DNA from: Ancistrus triradiatus
Taxonomy: Eukaryota; Chordata; Actinopteri; Siluriformes; Loricariidae
Assembly: GCA_025084515.1 (NCBI GenBank)
Contig: JAJAGP010000550.1
Coordinates: forward strand, 62,001-126,000
Direction of reading: 5' to 3'
DNA length: 64,000 bases
The notes below the pieces were generated by a model. It had not been told where the DNA came from. It was given only the letters and a program-made list of their open reading frames with translations, and ran no database searches. This document shows, piece after piece, positions 47,801 to 58,647 of the stretch (positions within the stretch are counted from its first letter, which is position 1; each line of letters starts with the position of its first letter). The translations under genes and the position numbers were made by a program.

Positions 47801-50800
47801 AAAGCTTTCTGACCTCACCTGCTGCAGCTACTTGGAGTCAAACCTACTGTTTCTAAGTTGCATGAATGGCACAGCATCAGACTGACACTTTTTGGTATAT
47901 GCAAACCCAGTTTTAGCACTCAGCGTCCCAAATCTTCAGAAGAAGAAGAAGTGTGTGAAGGTGTGACGGAGGGCTGAAGATAAGTGAGTTTGTGGTGCCA
48001 AACAGGGTTATGTGTTTCTTGTAGAGAAACAAGGCACCTTACACCACCTGCCTCTTCACAACCTAAAGACCAGGTGGACTCTTCTGCGGAGAAGATCCTT
48101 CAGCGTCTCAGAACAGAGCCGCATCAAACAGCGAGCTTCCAGCGGTGTCACGCACATACTTCAAACACCCTCACAATGAGCTGCGAAGTGCCGCACACTT
48201 ACACACTTCAAACCCACACTCGTGACGACAAACTGGAAACAGGGTGGTGTCTGAGAAAAACAGTGGAGCGAGACTTCCTACAGGAGGGAGGGGTGTGTCC
48301 AAAACAAAGCGATTCACTTGGTTGAACCTGGCCGAGCAAAGTCTGACATAGTCTGACGCAAATGTTCGGGCACCCCAGGCAGATGTTTAGATAGTTTAGA
48401 GACACGTGGCTGGAAGGTACAGCAATCTAATACACAAGCCCAGTGGTTCCCAAAGCGGGGGGCGCAGTGTAGGAAGGCAAATATAGGCTGTCACAGTAAA
48501 AAATTTAGGATACATAACGCATGTGACTTGTAATAATTACACTGTGAATGTGATTTGTCACTTTAGTCTATGCTGTTCAATACGAAGTTGCAGTTTTATA
48601 CGAATTACAATGGGTGCGATTTCACACAATAATCCGATAACTGCATAATATATAATAATCAGATTTCTACTTTGCAACCAGCCAATAATCTCTCAGAAAG
48701 ATGTGACGTAAACTTCAATTTTTAATAGTAAATAATCAAATGCTTCATTTCTTGAGTATATACTGTGTTTCAGAGTCTGCAAAGTGTTCGAAAGCCGTTC
48801 AGTGCTGCATTTAATTGCAGGGTTGCCAGATCCCAAGTGGAAATCCCCCTCCTGGTCTATGTAAATAAGCCCAAAAGAAGTGAAATATAAGAATAAGCCG
48901 ACCTGGAGACAGAGTTTTTTTCCACTAACTGCTTTGCGCACATGTGCAGACTGCCGAAACTGATATACATGCTATGAGTAATCCAATTACTGGAGTAAAA
49001 TCCAGCTCTCTTTATCCGATTTCTTAATCTCATTTGTAGATCGGAGTATGCTGTATACATGACCACTGGAATAATCAGAATACCTGCAGAAATCAGACTA
49101 TGATCGGATTGTTAAGTGACTGAAAACGCACTCAATGATTAAAATAAATCAAAAACAAAAACAACCCCAAAAAAAAAAAAAAAAACATGTCACGACATAC
49201 TGTACATTATTACAAACAGAGCGGTTCTGGCAGATAGACACCACCTTAACACAGATGGATTTTTGTACTACTCACAGCCATGTATTTGAAGCATAAAACA
49301 TGATAAGTGGAATCGAGGAACCGACAAGTGGAATCGAAATCTTGGAATTGTGGTTCTTGGAAGTTTGGAACCAGTTCTGAATTGCAGTTTACTTTGAGAA
49401 TATCTAATATATAACTTCTGAATTTTGTCTCTGAATCTTGCAGATAATTAACGTGCAATAATGTGGTCCCCCAGGTGACTCACTAGTATTTTCAAAACTT
49501 TAAACTTTTTGGTTTGTTAAAATGTAAAGAAAAGTATTGCAGGCTTCCATGGCACAACTGGGATTGTGTTTCAAAAGTGTAGTAGGGAATCTACCTACAC
49601 AATTTAGATATTTTCTAGGATCCAGATAGAAACAGATAGCTTTTATTAGGTTATCCCATGCATGTGGGGGCAGTGGTGGATTCGTGATTATGGTCCAAGA
49701 CTTCTGACCATAAGGTCTAGGTTTCAAGTTCCAGGGCTACACCTACTGGGACCTTTGGCGAGGTCCATAGCCCTCGACTGCTCTGACTGTACTTTGCAAG
49801 GCTGCATCACCTGCAAGTCGCTCTGGATGAGAACATCTGCCAAACGCTGCGGAAGTCAATTTTTGCAGCTACAGAACTGGATAAAGATTTAACTCTAACC
49901 CTTTGGGATCCATCATATGCCATCTGTGAAGGTCTCTGTAATAAATATTAAACTGCTTCCCGCTTCCCTTAAAGAACCCCTTCTGAGTGAACGAAATTCA
50001 ACATTTCTTATTGAGCTTTATGATGTTTTTCGACGGAGCGTTCGGTGTTGTTTAGGAGCAGCATGGAGTCATCATCCGCCACCGACTTTGTTCTGCTGGG
50101 TTCCTCCACGTCGCCTGCAGGCGCCACCCGAACGCTCTCCTCACATCCTGGAAGGAAATGGCTTCCCATGGGCCGTTTAAAGAAGACGCTCGGGAGATGA
50201 TGTGTTGTTAGGCTTACAGCAGGGGGGGGTCTGTGCGCGGCTTTGCTTTTACGAACAAGTAACTTTGACGTGGTAATCGAGGGAGCCAGATGCAGGCCTG
50301 TAGGAGCTTTTCCTCTTGGCTAATCGTGATGATCATGCATCTCTGCAGCTTGCTGACAAAAACTTTAAATGAGAAAAGACAGAAAAGAAAGTGGATGTTC
50401 TCAGAAGTGCTTCTGTAAATGAACTTCTGTTGCATTCGGCTCTGAAGAAGTTCTGCTTTAATTCGGTGCACCATGTCGTCATAAGCTATGGACCAGGCAG
50501 ACTGAAGAGTGATCCATGATCCTGATGATCAACCCCTGCTGTGGTTCATTCCATTTCTAAGAGCCGTTTGCATTTCTTGCCAGAGTAAATGAACTCTTCT
50601 ACAAGATACCAGGGCTGGGAATCTATAGGAACGTCAACTGACTATAAAACGATTATCAATGCATCTTGATGCACCTTTTTTTCGATCCAGGATTTCTTTT
50701 TTCTCCCAGTAATTGCATGACTTTGGTCAAATCTCCAAAGCAAAGTCATCGCCTTTCTTCAACAGCCGTCCTTTTGACACAATGCCACAACAGCCCCTCT

Positions 50801-53653
50801 GCGTCGTTCTTCTGATCAGAGTTCCACAATGGCACCTCTTACACAATTCAGGAAGTGCAAAAAAAAAAAAAAAAAATCCAACCGCGCATTCACACAGCCA
50901 GTTCCAACAGTAAGTTCAAAACAGAAGGATCAAACAGCGAGTTTAAAGAGAACAATCCAACAGCGAGTTCAAACAGCATTTGAACACAAATGGCACAATC
51001 AAACAGGCAGGTTTCAACAATAGAATGATTAAACTGAATGATCAAACCACCTCTACAGGCAGCGCGCACCAAATGATTCAGCATTCACAGAAAACAATGT
51101 ACAACACGCTACACTAAACAAAAGTATCTGAACCTCTAGGATTAGCAGTTCATTTGAAGATGAAATTAGAGTCAGGTGTTTTCAATCAATGGGATGCCAA
51201 TCAGGTGTGAGGGGGCACCCTGTTCTATTTAAAGAACAGGGATCTATCAAAGTCTGCTTCTTCACAACACGTGTTTGTGGAAGTGTATCATGGCACGAAC
51301 AAAGGAGATTTCTGAGGACCTCAGAAAGAGTTGTTGATGCTCATCAGGCTGGAAAAGGTTACAAAACCATCTCTAAAGAGTTTGGACTCCACCAATCCAC
51401 AGTCAGACAGATTGTGTACAAATGGAGGAAATTCCAGACCATTGTTACCCTCCCCAGGAGTGGTCGACCAACACGATCACTTCAAGAGCAAGATGTGTAA
51501 TAGTTGGCGAGGTCACAAAGAACCCCAGGGTAACTTCTAAGCAACTGAAGGCCTCTCTCACATTGGCTAATGTTAATGTTCCGTGAGTCCACCATAGCAG
51601 AAGAACACTGAACAACAATGGTGTGCAGGGCAGAGGGTTGCAAGGGAAGAAAGCCACTGCTCTCCAAAAGAACACATTGCTGCTCGTCTGAAGGTTGCTA
51701 AAGATCACATGGGACGAGGCCAGAAGGCTACTGGAAGAAGAATTTTTGTGGACGGATGACACCCAAAACAGAACTTTTTGGTTTTAAAAGAAAAGCCTTA
51801 TGTTTGGAGAAAGGGAAAAACACTGCATTCCAGCATAAGAACCTTATCCCATACTGTGAAACATGGTTGCTGTTGGTAGTATCATGGTTTGGGGCCTGTT
51901 TTGCTGCATCTGGGCAGGACGGCTTGCTATCATTGATGGACCGATTGAAATTCTGAATGATATCAGAGAATTCTAAAGGAAAAAAGGAAAATGTCAGGAC
52001 AATCTGTCCATGAACTGAATCTCAAGAGAAAGGTGGATCATGCAGCAAGGGACCAAACGACCCTAAGCACACAAGCGTTCTTACCAAAGAATGGTTACAG
52101 AAGAATAAAGTTCATGATTTGGAATGGCCAAGTCAAAGTCCTGACCTTATCCAATGGAAATGGACTGTGGAAGGACCTGAAGAGAGCAGCTAATGTGAGG
52201 AAAACCCACCAAACATCCCAGAGCTGAAGCTGTTTCTGTACGGAGGGAATGGACTAAAATTCCTCCAAGCCGGTGTGTGCAGGACTGATCAACAGCTACA
52301 GGAAATGTTTAGTTGCAGTTATTGCTGCACAGGGGGGTCACACCAGATACTGAAAGCAAAGGGTCACATACTTTTGCCACTCACTAATATGTAATATTGG
52401 ATCATTTTCCTCAATAAATAAATGACCAAGTATAATATTTTTGTCTCATTTGTGTAACTGGGTTCTCTTTATCTACTTTTAGGACTTGTGTGAAAATCTG
52501 ATGATGTTTTAGGTCATATTTATGCAGAAATATAGAAAGTTCTAAAGAGTTCACAAACTTTCAAGCACAACTGTAATACATTTACATCTGGCAGAATAAC
52601 ATATCTAAGATGGCTGGGCAATATGATGATAATTTATCATATTGTGATACATTTTGTCATTGTGAAAGGCGATATGCTTTTCTGAGCAGATTGAGGATAT
52701 CGTCGGCGCTTAGAGAACACAGAAGAACTGCTCGTTTCATTAAAAAGAGTGTAAGTAGTCGTGTCTAATTATTTGAATGTTATAGAGTAGACAATAATTG
52801 AATAGTAGTTTTTATGAATCTTTGATGTACAGTAACGTTTTAAGTGGCATTTGTGAATGTAACTCTGTACTGTAGAGCTTGATAAAGGTTTGCTAAAGTA
52901 ATCCCTTGTCCATGTGGTTCTATCAGCTATTGATGAATGACAGTTCTTGATGCAGTGCCGTCTGAGGGGTGGGAGATCACACTTCTTCAGTTTAGGTTTG
53001 TTCTCTTACCCTTTATGCTCTGAAATTCCTCCAGATTCTTTGAATCGTTTAATGATATTACGCAGTGTAGAAGGACGAATATGTAAATACCTTCCAATCT
53101 CTCTTTGAGAAACACTGATTTAAACATTTCAATCATTTTCTCAGGCATTTGTTGATAAACTGGAGATCCTCTGCCCATCTCTGCTCCTCAAAGCCTCAGC
53201 CTACGATCACCTATTGACATCGCCTGTTTGAAATCACACGTCATTACTAGCCCCAAATTGTTGCCCCAACTTTTTCCTGATGTGGGGCTGTAGAGTGGTT
53301 GCTTTTGACCAGTCTCAGAGCTTCCCATTAAAGAGAGCGCCTAGCTTTTGAGGATGAAATTAGTTGTAGTCGCTTTCTTCAGAGCGGAGGAGCGAGGAGA
53401 TGAGAGAGCGCTTTGAGATTTCTCCATCATACACTTCATGCTTCTGAAGGGAACCTCAAGAGGAAGGGCATACATCTTCAGCGTTCCAGAACTCTGCTTC
53501 ATAGCAACGCAATTAATTTTTCACTCTGTGGAAGGTAGAGGCACTTAACAAAAAGTAGGCTTACGGTGTGGAACCCAAAGTTAGAGAACAGTGATAATGT
53601 GACTCCAACGTTTTACTCTCACCTTTTCTGCCACTTTGGCCATCGACGTCTTC

Positions 53654-53705
<52 letters not shown>

Positions 53706-56700
53706 ACCTCAGCATGGGGTGTGATTGCTTCTTAAGCCTGACGAGGTAGTGAGAGCAGAGTCTGTTCTCTCCTGCTGCTTGCCAAATGAGGCTAATATAA
53801 TCCTCCGGATCGCTGGGTTTGTACTGCTCAAGTCCGGCTTAATGAGCTAAGTCAATTACCTCCACCACTCGCCCTCCACACACACACAACACAAATTTCA
53901 GAGGAAGTCGAACAAATTTAAACAGGAGAGAGAGGCTCAAACAATGGAGACCACCCCGTCTAATTAGTGGCTTCAGCCATTTCTGCAACACCCACTGCTA
54001 ACAAGTGCATCATGTCCAGCGTACAGCCATGGCTACAGACCAATGGCGGAGGATAATTCAGCGGCACCTTCCTAAATTCCATCAAGTTAGATGGTCAAAC
54101 CCGTGCCTGGTTAAATACGCCACGGCCAACAGCAGGTGCTGTGGTGGGACCTGCTGACCATGACCATGTAAGCAGCGTACTCAGATCTAGAATCAGATTA
54201 AGAAATACAATAAAGAGCTGGAATTTTACCTCAGTAATCAGATTTCTCAGTGCATGTATTCCCATACATCACAGGCCTTAAGAATACAGTGGAATCTTGG
54301 AACGTCTTTTCACTTGAACAATTCGCCAGCACACTGCAAATTTCTTTCGCCTGATGGTAGCAGCGTTATGTAAATGACTTAAGAACTTGAGGGCCAGACT
54401 CACTTAATTCTGTCTCTTCTGGATAAGTCTGGCTTGAACTTTAACACAAGTACAACTTTTTGTATTTACTTGGTTATGCAACTTGCTTTGATATCGAGTT
54501 CCACAGGTCTGGTAATAATCTTGAGTAAAGTAATTAAGTAACAACACAATCTACATGAGAAAGACTGAGGGAAGACACCGGACATGTTTTAGAAATGCAA
54601 TATTAGGCGTAAATGTTCTAAAGAAAATGTTCAGTTTAAATAATCTGCAGTAATTTGTGCTTTTTTTTTTTAACTCCTTGGATATTCTGCAGTTGTTGCG
54701 CAAAAATCAGTAAATGAATATGAACTGTTCTGTACGTTTGTGTTGTTCATATTTTGAATACAGTTTTGAATAAGTTATGACTAATATTTTTGGAATGAGA
54801 GACCAGATCTTAGGTGTTTTGTCATTGTCCAATCTGTCCCCTCCTTTGAAAAAATTCTGGACACCCCTGGGCTAGCAGAATCGAATCCGGTTGCCAGGTC
54901 CTCTTATTCTGGGATCTACTTCCTGGGAACGTTTCCATAGACCTGTTTGCTTATTTCTCTCATGTTATCTGGCAACCCTGGAATTTTTGGGGAGACTCCA
55001 AAACAGTTCCTGCTCGAGAACATTAAGAACTAGAAATCCGATTATTGCCCGAGTCATGTAAACCCGAAGCTTTCCTGTTATCTGATTACCGTGCCAGGGT
55101 GTCATCTAATTATCATCATCGACAAAATCCCAGAAGATACGGAGATATCATCTTTGATAAATATCACACAGGGTTCTCACATCTGGAAAACTTTCCAGAA
55201 GGCTAAAAAGTCTGATTCTGATATGACCTCCATTTCCCATCATGGAAAAAGGGGAAGCCCATGCATCTCTTCTTAAGTACCTAGATTTTTTTACTGGCTG
55301 GGTTAAAATTTCATGACCTGCTGTAACCTAAGGGCAGAGCCGATAATGTGATGCTGCGAGTCGAGCTTCGCTGCCTGAAGAGGGAAACAAGGCTCCACCG
55401 ATCATGATGGACGCTTTAGCTGGAGGTCTCTACTTACAAGATTTGGAAAAACAAAGTAACAAAGCTCTACACTAAATCTATCAGTGTGGTTTGGGCAGCC
55501 ACAAAGAAGTCCTTTATTCTGTCTCCTGCCTCGTTAGAGGAATTCAGACTATTTATTCGCACATCAACTACACACAAATGACTTTGTGTGGGAGGAAACA
55601 GAACATCTTTGTAGGGTTCTGAGGCATTGCCACAGCCTTGTCCTTCACTACGACCGGCACAAAGACCCTTAGAACGACCACAGGTCTCAGACCAATCGAA
55701 CAGAGCGCTGCTGATTCCAGGACAGACCCTCAGGCACTCGGTTTGCTGTTCCAAGATCTGGAAAGACACGGGCCGATTCAGCGGGTCGGGGAAAAGCAGA
55801 TCCTTTCACAGAACAGCAACGTTCAGCTCCACAGGAGGAGACGCCACTTGGGATCCACGTCAAGGACACGCCTCCAACACGGGAGCTGGAACATTAACCG
55901 ATCTGTGCCGTGCATAATGTGGGCCATTCACAACCCTGCTGGACTTTAGAGCAAGAAGAGGCCCTCATGAGCAGGGACCCCAAAGTTGAACTGCAAGTTC
56001 CAAGTTCGAGGGGGAAATGGAGGGTAGGAGAAGGGGGATACACCAAGAGTGAAACACTCTCAAATAAACCGAAATCTAAACAAATGTACCTCAGTAAATT
56101 GAAATATAAATGAACAAAACATCAACAAATCTGTGGAATCTGTCGGGCGAAAACAAATCCCAGAACAAACCTCAACCTAGACCTTACTCTGAATAATTTA
56201 ACCCCAGTACGCCTCCAGATAAACACTAAGCCTCACACTGAATACCTGCGGTAAGTGAATAAACCTCAACACGCTCTCTGACACGAGGAGATCCAGTCCT
56301 AATGCAGAAGCAGCTGTCTGCTTATTACGCGATGCAGTACCGTATATATCTGGACAGCCCTTGCTGCGGAGTGGAACCGCGTTAACGAGTGGAACCGACT
56401 TACCTTAAAGACAAACATCTCGCGGCGCAGGATGGCGAGCGTGTTGAAGTCTCCGTCGCAGATGTTGGGCTTGCCGTTGGGATGACTCGGCTTGTCCCCT
56501 GTAGGTAAGCGAGGCGGTCGTGTCTGGCGGTCGTGTTTGCGTGGGTCTGATGGGGGGTGAGAGCGCGGAAGCGGGGCTGTCGGTAATGGCTTTGTGGGCT
56601 GAGGGAGTTTGTCTGGTGGCCCTAAAAGAGATAAATACATGATTGGCTTTAATTCTGTGTGACTGGGCTGTGCAAAAAAATCAAGACTGCAACATACCGT

Positions 56701-58647
56701 GATGCTTCTTTTCGTGATACACTACACCCATTTTCAGCTCAAGATATCGATTTTTGAAATCATGGGGTGTAAGCTACAGTCTCCGCTCCTGTAGATGTCA
56801 CAGTAGTGTTTTGACTCGATGATCAATGTGATATGATGTATTAAGACGACTCAGATTGTACCCCGTAACTTGTATTTCAATTCTTATATTTTCAGTGGAA
56901 TATCGCAATATATCGAAATGTATCGTGATATAATCGTATCGTGACCCATTAAGGCCTTTCCGATACCCACCCCTAATCAAGAGCCAACCAACACTGCGGA
57001 TTCCAAATAGACCCAGGCATTTAAGAGCCGTGTGCGTCTCACGGTTGCCAGGTCCTCTTCTTGTACGTTCTTCTACAAATACTGTAGGGATAGTACAGGT
57101 TTTTGGGGCTTGTTTCTAAGGTAGGGTTTCTTATTAGGGCTCCCTGATCCTGTTCCACTCTCTAGTATTCCTGCAAGTTGGTTTAGTTCTACCTCTAAAG
57201 TTCAAAGGAAGATTTTTCTTAAATCTACTGGAATTTTTACACACAGCGCCATCTTTAGGATTTACAGAGAATGGTCCGAAAAAGAGAAATATCCAGTGAG
57301 GCCAGTTCTCTGGGTGAAAATGCCTTGTTGATGCCAGAGGAAAATGCAGACTGGTTCAAACTGATAGAAAGGTAACAGTAACTCATCCTTGAAGCAGATG
57401 GGCTACAGCAGCTAAAGACCACACCGAGGACCACTCCTGTTAGCTAAGAACAGGGAACCGAGGCTACAATTCACACAGGCTCACCAAAACTGGACGACAG
57501 AAGGTTGGAAAAATGCAGCCTGGACTGATGACACATTCAGATGGTCCAGTCAGATTCTGGCGTAAACAACGTGAAAACATGGATCCATCCTGCCCTGTAT
57601 CAATGGTGAAGGCAAAAGGGGGTCTTAACCCAGTACGAACAGGCCAGTGAGTGTAATTAAACCTTTTGTTTGTGTATATAGAGCAGAATGGTCTCCTGCG
57701 TCAGATCTCATCCTGTCTTTCCAAGGTTATAAGGCTCTGTACAGAAGAAAGGTTCTGGAGGAAATGAGGGAGGGAGGAAGGACACAGGAACGAGGGTCTG
57801 AGGATGTGAGCATCACCTTAAGGAGTTTATCTCTGACCTGAGCCAAGCACCGAGTCACACGGCATGGGTTTGGAGTGGTGGAGAGATCAAAGTAGAGGAC
57901 TGGGTGGAGATTAGAGGAAGCTGACAAAGCTCCGCCCTGATCTGTACGTGATTAAGGACGATAAATGATAACTTCAGGAGCGTTTCCTCTACTTATTAGG
58001 GAATATGGTAGGAAAATTTCAGTCAGGATTCGGATTACTTGTCCAATGTCCATCTTTGCTCCTCAAAGACTCAGCCTTTCGTGGATACGGCTTTTGTAAC
58101 AAATTATAATTATAATGCCTTGTTAACATTACATCATGTTTTTCTTAACCTCATTACTAACCCTAAATGGCCCCCGTCCCAGCTTTTTTTTTTTTTTATG
58201 TCTTGCAGGCCTGGAATGGATGCTTATTAACAAACGAAATTAAGTTGACTAGAAAAACATGAAACATTTTGGGTTCATACTGTCTGCAATGACATAAAAA
58301 TCAATGGAAATGTAAGAAACACTGCGTTTTTTAATTAGCATTTTCCATACGTCCCAATATCTTTGGATTTTGGGTTATTTTGTGTTATTTAAACAGTTTC
58401 TCTGCCACTGGACCGGCGGCTCTTTCACTCTCTAATGAGGTTAGCACAAAGTCGTGTTGTTGGAAGCCGATTCAGGGACTCTTACCATAAATCTTCTGGA
58501 TGCCCTGCAGGTCGTCGTGAGGCAGCTTGAAGTTCTCCGTGTCCATGTACTGGTAGAAGGGGGCCATGATGGCCGTGGGGTCGTTGGAGTGCTCCAGACC
58601 GAGCGCGTGACCCAGCTCGTGCACCGCCACCAGAAACAGGTCATTCC
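24148..58647 (-). CDS. mmp16: Matrix metalloproteinase-16 (MT3-MMP), membrane type, partial: last six exons
   Basis: A type I membrane zinc endopeptidase that cleaves extracellular matrix and activates proMMP-2 at the cell surface. Six exons join in frame: 58486-58647, 56404-56621, 39872-40010, 32895-33045, 32679-32794 and 24148-24476, about 371 residues of a protein near 600. In order they encode the zinc site HELGHALGLEHS with the Met-turn (IMAPF), a proline-rich hinge, four hemopexin blades bracketed by Cys residues (PNICDGDF and DFMGCD), a stem, a transmembrane helix and a 20-residue tail ending RSMQEWV. The tail and the STVKAIAIVIPC block match MT3-MMP as remembered, not MT1, MT2 or MT5. 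The EWV end is a PDZ-ligand type known to matter in MT5-MMP. Signal peptide, propeptide, furin site and the first part of the catalytic domain lie right of the window. Teleosts can have a and b copies; I cannot tell which this is. No frameshift or lost key residue. Confidence 0.95.
25433..25617 (-). repeat. SINE family S
   Basis: Near full copy with head, B box (GGGATTTGAACCC on the plus strand) and TTTAGCAGACGCCCTTATCC core. Confidence 0.85.
25670..26260 (+). repeat. Repeat B copy with AT expansion
   Basis: Shares the repeat B module (GTCTTGGTCCTCCCAAGGTT). An (AT)n run at 25995-26020 and AT-rich sequence are inserted in its middle. Confidence 0.75.
27309..27835 (+). mobile_element. Internally deleted Tc1-like element (family D), intact ends
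   Basis: Starts CACTGCCCATCCAAAAAAGG and ends TTTTTTTGGCCAGGCAGTG, each next to TA. The retained frame reads KGQIVKEWFREHEPSLSHMD and SPELNPIENLWDVLEET, the Glu block. The N-terminal and middle transposase are missing. 527 bp. Confidence 0.88.
27985..28180 (+). repeat. Interspersed repeat A, copy 2
   Basis: Same order of blocks as 1733-1945. Confidence 0.7.
28923..29662. mobile_element. Tc1-like element rearranged into a foldback
   Basis: Terminal CAGTACTGCGCAAAAGTCTT and inverted AAGACTTTTGCACAGTATTG, with TA at both sides. The inside is a long imperfect hairpin (29041-29227 against 29273-29452). A plus-strand piece reads FLEEWHPLFQKEHMVKRPRY. Confidence 0.85.
31160..31303 (-). repeat. SINE family S, shortened
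   Basis: Head and core present; about 50 bp of the middle are missing compared with its neighbour. Confidence 0.8.
31330..31524 (-). repeat. SINE family S
   Basis: Near full copy 27 bp from the previous one, same orientation, starting with TTACATTTACATTTACAGCA. Confidence 0.85.
32679..32794 (-). CDS. mmp16: mmp16 exon 9: hemopexin blade 3-4
   Basis: 116 bp encode YWRYNEDMRTMDPGYPKSIT and VWKGVPDSPQGAFVDKPNG. It joins exon 8 across an intron of only 100 bp. The donor is ATG|GTACAG; the acceptor is CATGCAG. Confidence 0.95.
32795..32894 (-). other. mmp16 intron 8: 100-bp intron largely made of TG repeat
   Basis: Sense strand: GTGTGTGTGTGTGA, then about 30 bases of TG repeat, then unique sequence to CATGCAG. 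It is far shorter than the other introns here (1.9 to 16 kb). The repeat covers 32847-32894. Confidence 0.9.
32847..32894. repeat. CA microsatellite filling mmp16 intron 8
   Basis: (CA)n with one TC interruption, touching the donor of exon 8. Confidence 0.95.
32895..33045 (-). CDS. mmp16: mmp16 exon 8: hemopexin blades 2-3
   Basis: 151 bp encode KQFWVFKDTMLLPGYPKDIS and, after a short loop, ETAVWWEDVAKTYFFKGD. The donor ACAG|GTGTGTGTG opens directly into the TG repeat of the 100-bp intron that follows. Acceptor TTGCACAG. Confidence 0.95.
34852..35090. repeat. DNA-transposon 3' fragment (family K)
   Basis: Shares GTGGCATTTGTGAATGTAAC and CTTGATGCAGTGCCGTCTGA with 52834-53290. Related pieces are at 58030-58290 and 60822-61560. 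Confidence 0.7.
35220..35460 (-). pseudogene. LINE reverse-transcriptase remnant
   Basis: Minus strand encodes LGPLLFIIY and, after a frameshift, HFHCSADATQIYI, where active LINEs of this type have CYADDTQLY. The catalytic Asp pair is broken. L2/CR1-like by resemblance. Confidence 0.65.
35505..36302 (+). mobile_element. Tc1 element, 3'-truncated
   Basis: Starts CAGTGGTGCTTGAAAGTTTG. Frames 35752-36021 and 36044-36319 give SEELRKRVVDAHQAGKGYKT (first helix-turn-helix), HESTIRRTLNNNGVHGR and WTDETKIELSGL (first Asp). One frameshift separates them, and the last codons already read repeat B. The rest of the catalytic domain and the right end are gone. Confidence 0.9.
36303..36461 (+). repeat. 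Repeat B 3' fragment fused to the Tc1 copy
   Basis: Begins AGGTTTCTTCCTTATAAC-type sequence and ends AAATAAATCTGACTTGACC. The junction with Tc1 is abrupt. Confidence 0.8.
37797..38360. repeat. Segmental duplication, copy 1 (with SINE)
   Basis: Matches 39102-39505 over nearly its whole length except the SINE at 37843-38032. Shared blocks include AATTAAATAATGAAACTCTC and GTTGCCAGATCCTGCATGGA. Confidence 0.9.
37843..38032 (+). repeat. SINE family S, full copy with tRNA-like promoter
   Basis: Box A region TGGTAGCCTAGCGGTTAAGG and box B GGTTCAAATCC (37897-37907), then core and an AAATGTAAATG tail. Boundaries are set by the SINE-free duplicate at 39102-39505. Confidence 0.9.
39102..39505. repeat. 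Segmental duplication, copy 2 (SINE-free)
   Basis: Direct repeat of copy 1. It carries about 24 extra bases before GGTGCTGCATTTTATTCC. Diverged relatives occur at 39505-39690 and 48820-49130. Confidence 0.9.
39872..40010 (-). CDS. mmp16: mmp16 exon 7: hemopexin blades 1-2
   Basis: 139 bp encode DHWFWRVRDNAVMPGYPMLI, then FWRGLPPKIDAVYENSEGKF and VFFKG. The DAVYE...FVFFKG pattern is a typical hemopexin blade. Acceptor TCTTTCAG, donor AAAG|GTAAG, entering in phase 0 and leaving in phase 1. Confidence 0.95.
40985..41300 (+). pseudogene. Non-LTR retrotransposon C-terminal remnant
   Basis: Plus-strand text such as AAGATGAGATGGTCTGGGTA, GGCAGACCCAAGAACCCAC and CTCAGGAGGAGCTGGAATCT follows the RW-GH ... 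RGRPR-RW ... PEELE order common at the end of fish LINE ORFs. Frames are broken. Confidence 0.5.
41557..41733 (-). repeat. SINE family S
   Basis: TTTACATTTACAGCATTTAG core start and GGGATTTGAACCCTGGACC head on the plus strand. Confidence 0.85.
42995..43613. mobile_element. Tc1-like element, internally deleted
   Basis: Ends TATGGACAAAAGTATTGGGA and inverted CAACACTTTTGTCCATA. The minus frame 43298-43558 keeps ILGGATIMFDGGGITLWGCF, the GG-x-x-x-W-GCF block before the second Asp. Confidence 0.75.
43780..43925 (-). repeat. SINE family S, degraded
   Basis: TGGGATTTGAACCCTGGACC head and TACATTTATGTCATTTAGC core remain. Confidence 0.7.
46086..47715 (-). mobile_element. Tc1-like element with about 210-bp inverted repeats
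   Basis: The ends AGTGGTATGAAAAAGTTTGG (left) and its inverse (right) start arms of about 212 bp each (46086-46297, 47504-47715), flanked by TA. The minus frame 46835-47086 keeps FWNKVLCTDEN, the first Asp region; the rest is broken. Confidence 0.88.
49660..49850 (+). repeat. Diverged SINE
   Basis: Head GTGGTGGATTCGTGATTATGG, B-box-like GTTTCAAGTTCC, tail CAAGTCGCTCTGGATGAGAA. Related to family S. Confidence 0.6.
51123..52573 (+). mobile_element. Tc1 element, left end missing
   Basis: The helix-turn-helix region (QAGKGYKTISKEFGLHQSTV), catalytic pieces with frameshifts (SWFGACFAASGQDG) and the right end TCAAGCACAACTG then TA are present. The left inverted repeat is absent. Confidence 0.88.
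52834..53290. repeat. DNA-transposon 3' fragment (family K)
   Basis: Longer copy of the 34852-35090 repeat, ending CCAACTTTTTCCTGATGTGG. Confidence 0.7.
53657..53702. repeat. (GT)n microsatellite
   Basis: 46-bp perfect run. Confidence 0.97.
56404..56621 (-). CDS. mmp16: mmp16 exon 6: hinge and start of hemopexin domain
   Basis: 218 bp. It starts in the GPPDK sequence at the end of the catalytic domain, then runs about 50 residues rich in Pro, Arg and Lys (the hinge). It then enters the hemopexin fold at PNICDGDFNTLAILRREMF, whose Cys should pair with the Cys of DFMGCD in the last exon. Acceptor CTTTTAG, donor AAG|GTAAG. Confidence 0.95.
56622..58485. other. mmp16 intron 5 (1.9 kb)
   Basis: A degraded element at 56690-56980 ends in CGATACCCACCCCTA. 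A decayed mariner-like piece lies at about 57290-57620 (GGATCCATCCTGCCCTGTAT), and a family K end at 58030-58290. No exon. Confidence 0.8.
58486..58647 (-). CDS. mmp16: mmp16 exon 5: catalytic zinc site
   Basis: 162 bp. HELGHALGLEHS at about 58586-58621 supplies three zinc-binding His and the catalytic Glu. The Met-turn methionine is at 58565-58567, and the exon ends LQGIQKIYG. Acceptor TCTGCAG, donor ATG|GTAAGA. Numbering assumes the ten-exon layout of mammalian MMP16. Confidence 0.95.

Larger units (their letters stand above)
40011..56403. other. mmp16 intron 6 (16.4 kb)
   Basis: The largest intron in view. It holds a dyad cluster (40251-40290), LINE debris (40985-41300), SINEs, Tc1-like elements (42995, 46086, 51123), a GT repeat (53657-53702) and unique stretches at 44300-44580, 49900-51100 and 53300-56400. 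No exon seen. Confidence 0.85.

Noticed and set aside
55467..55949. Overlapping open frames of about 100 codons on both strands in mmp16 intron 6
   Set aside because: No domain, no splice context and mutually exclusive frames; treated as non-coding.
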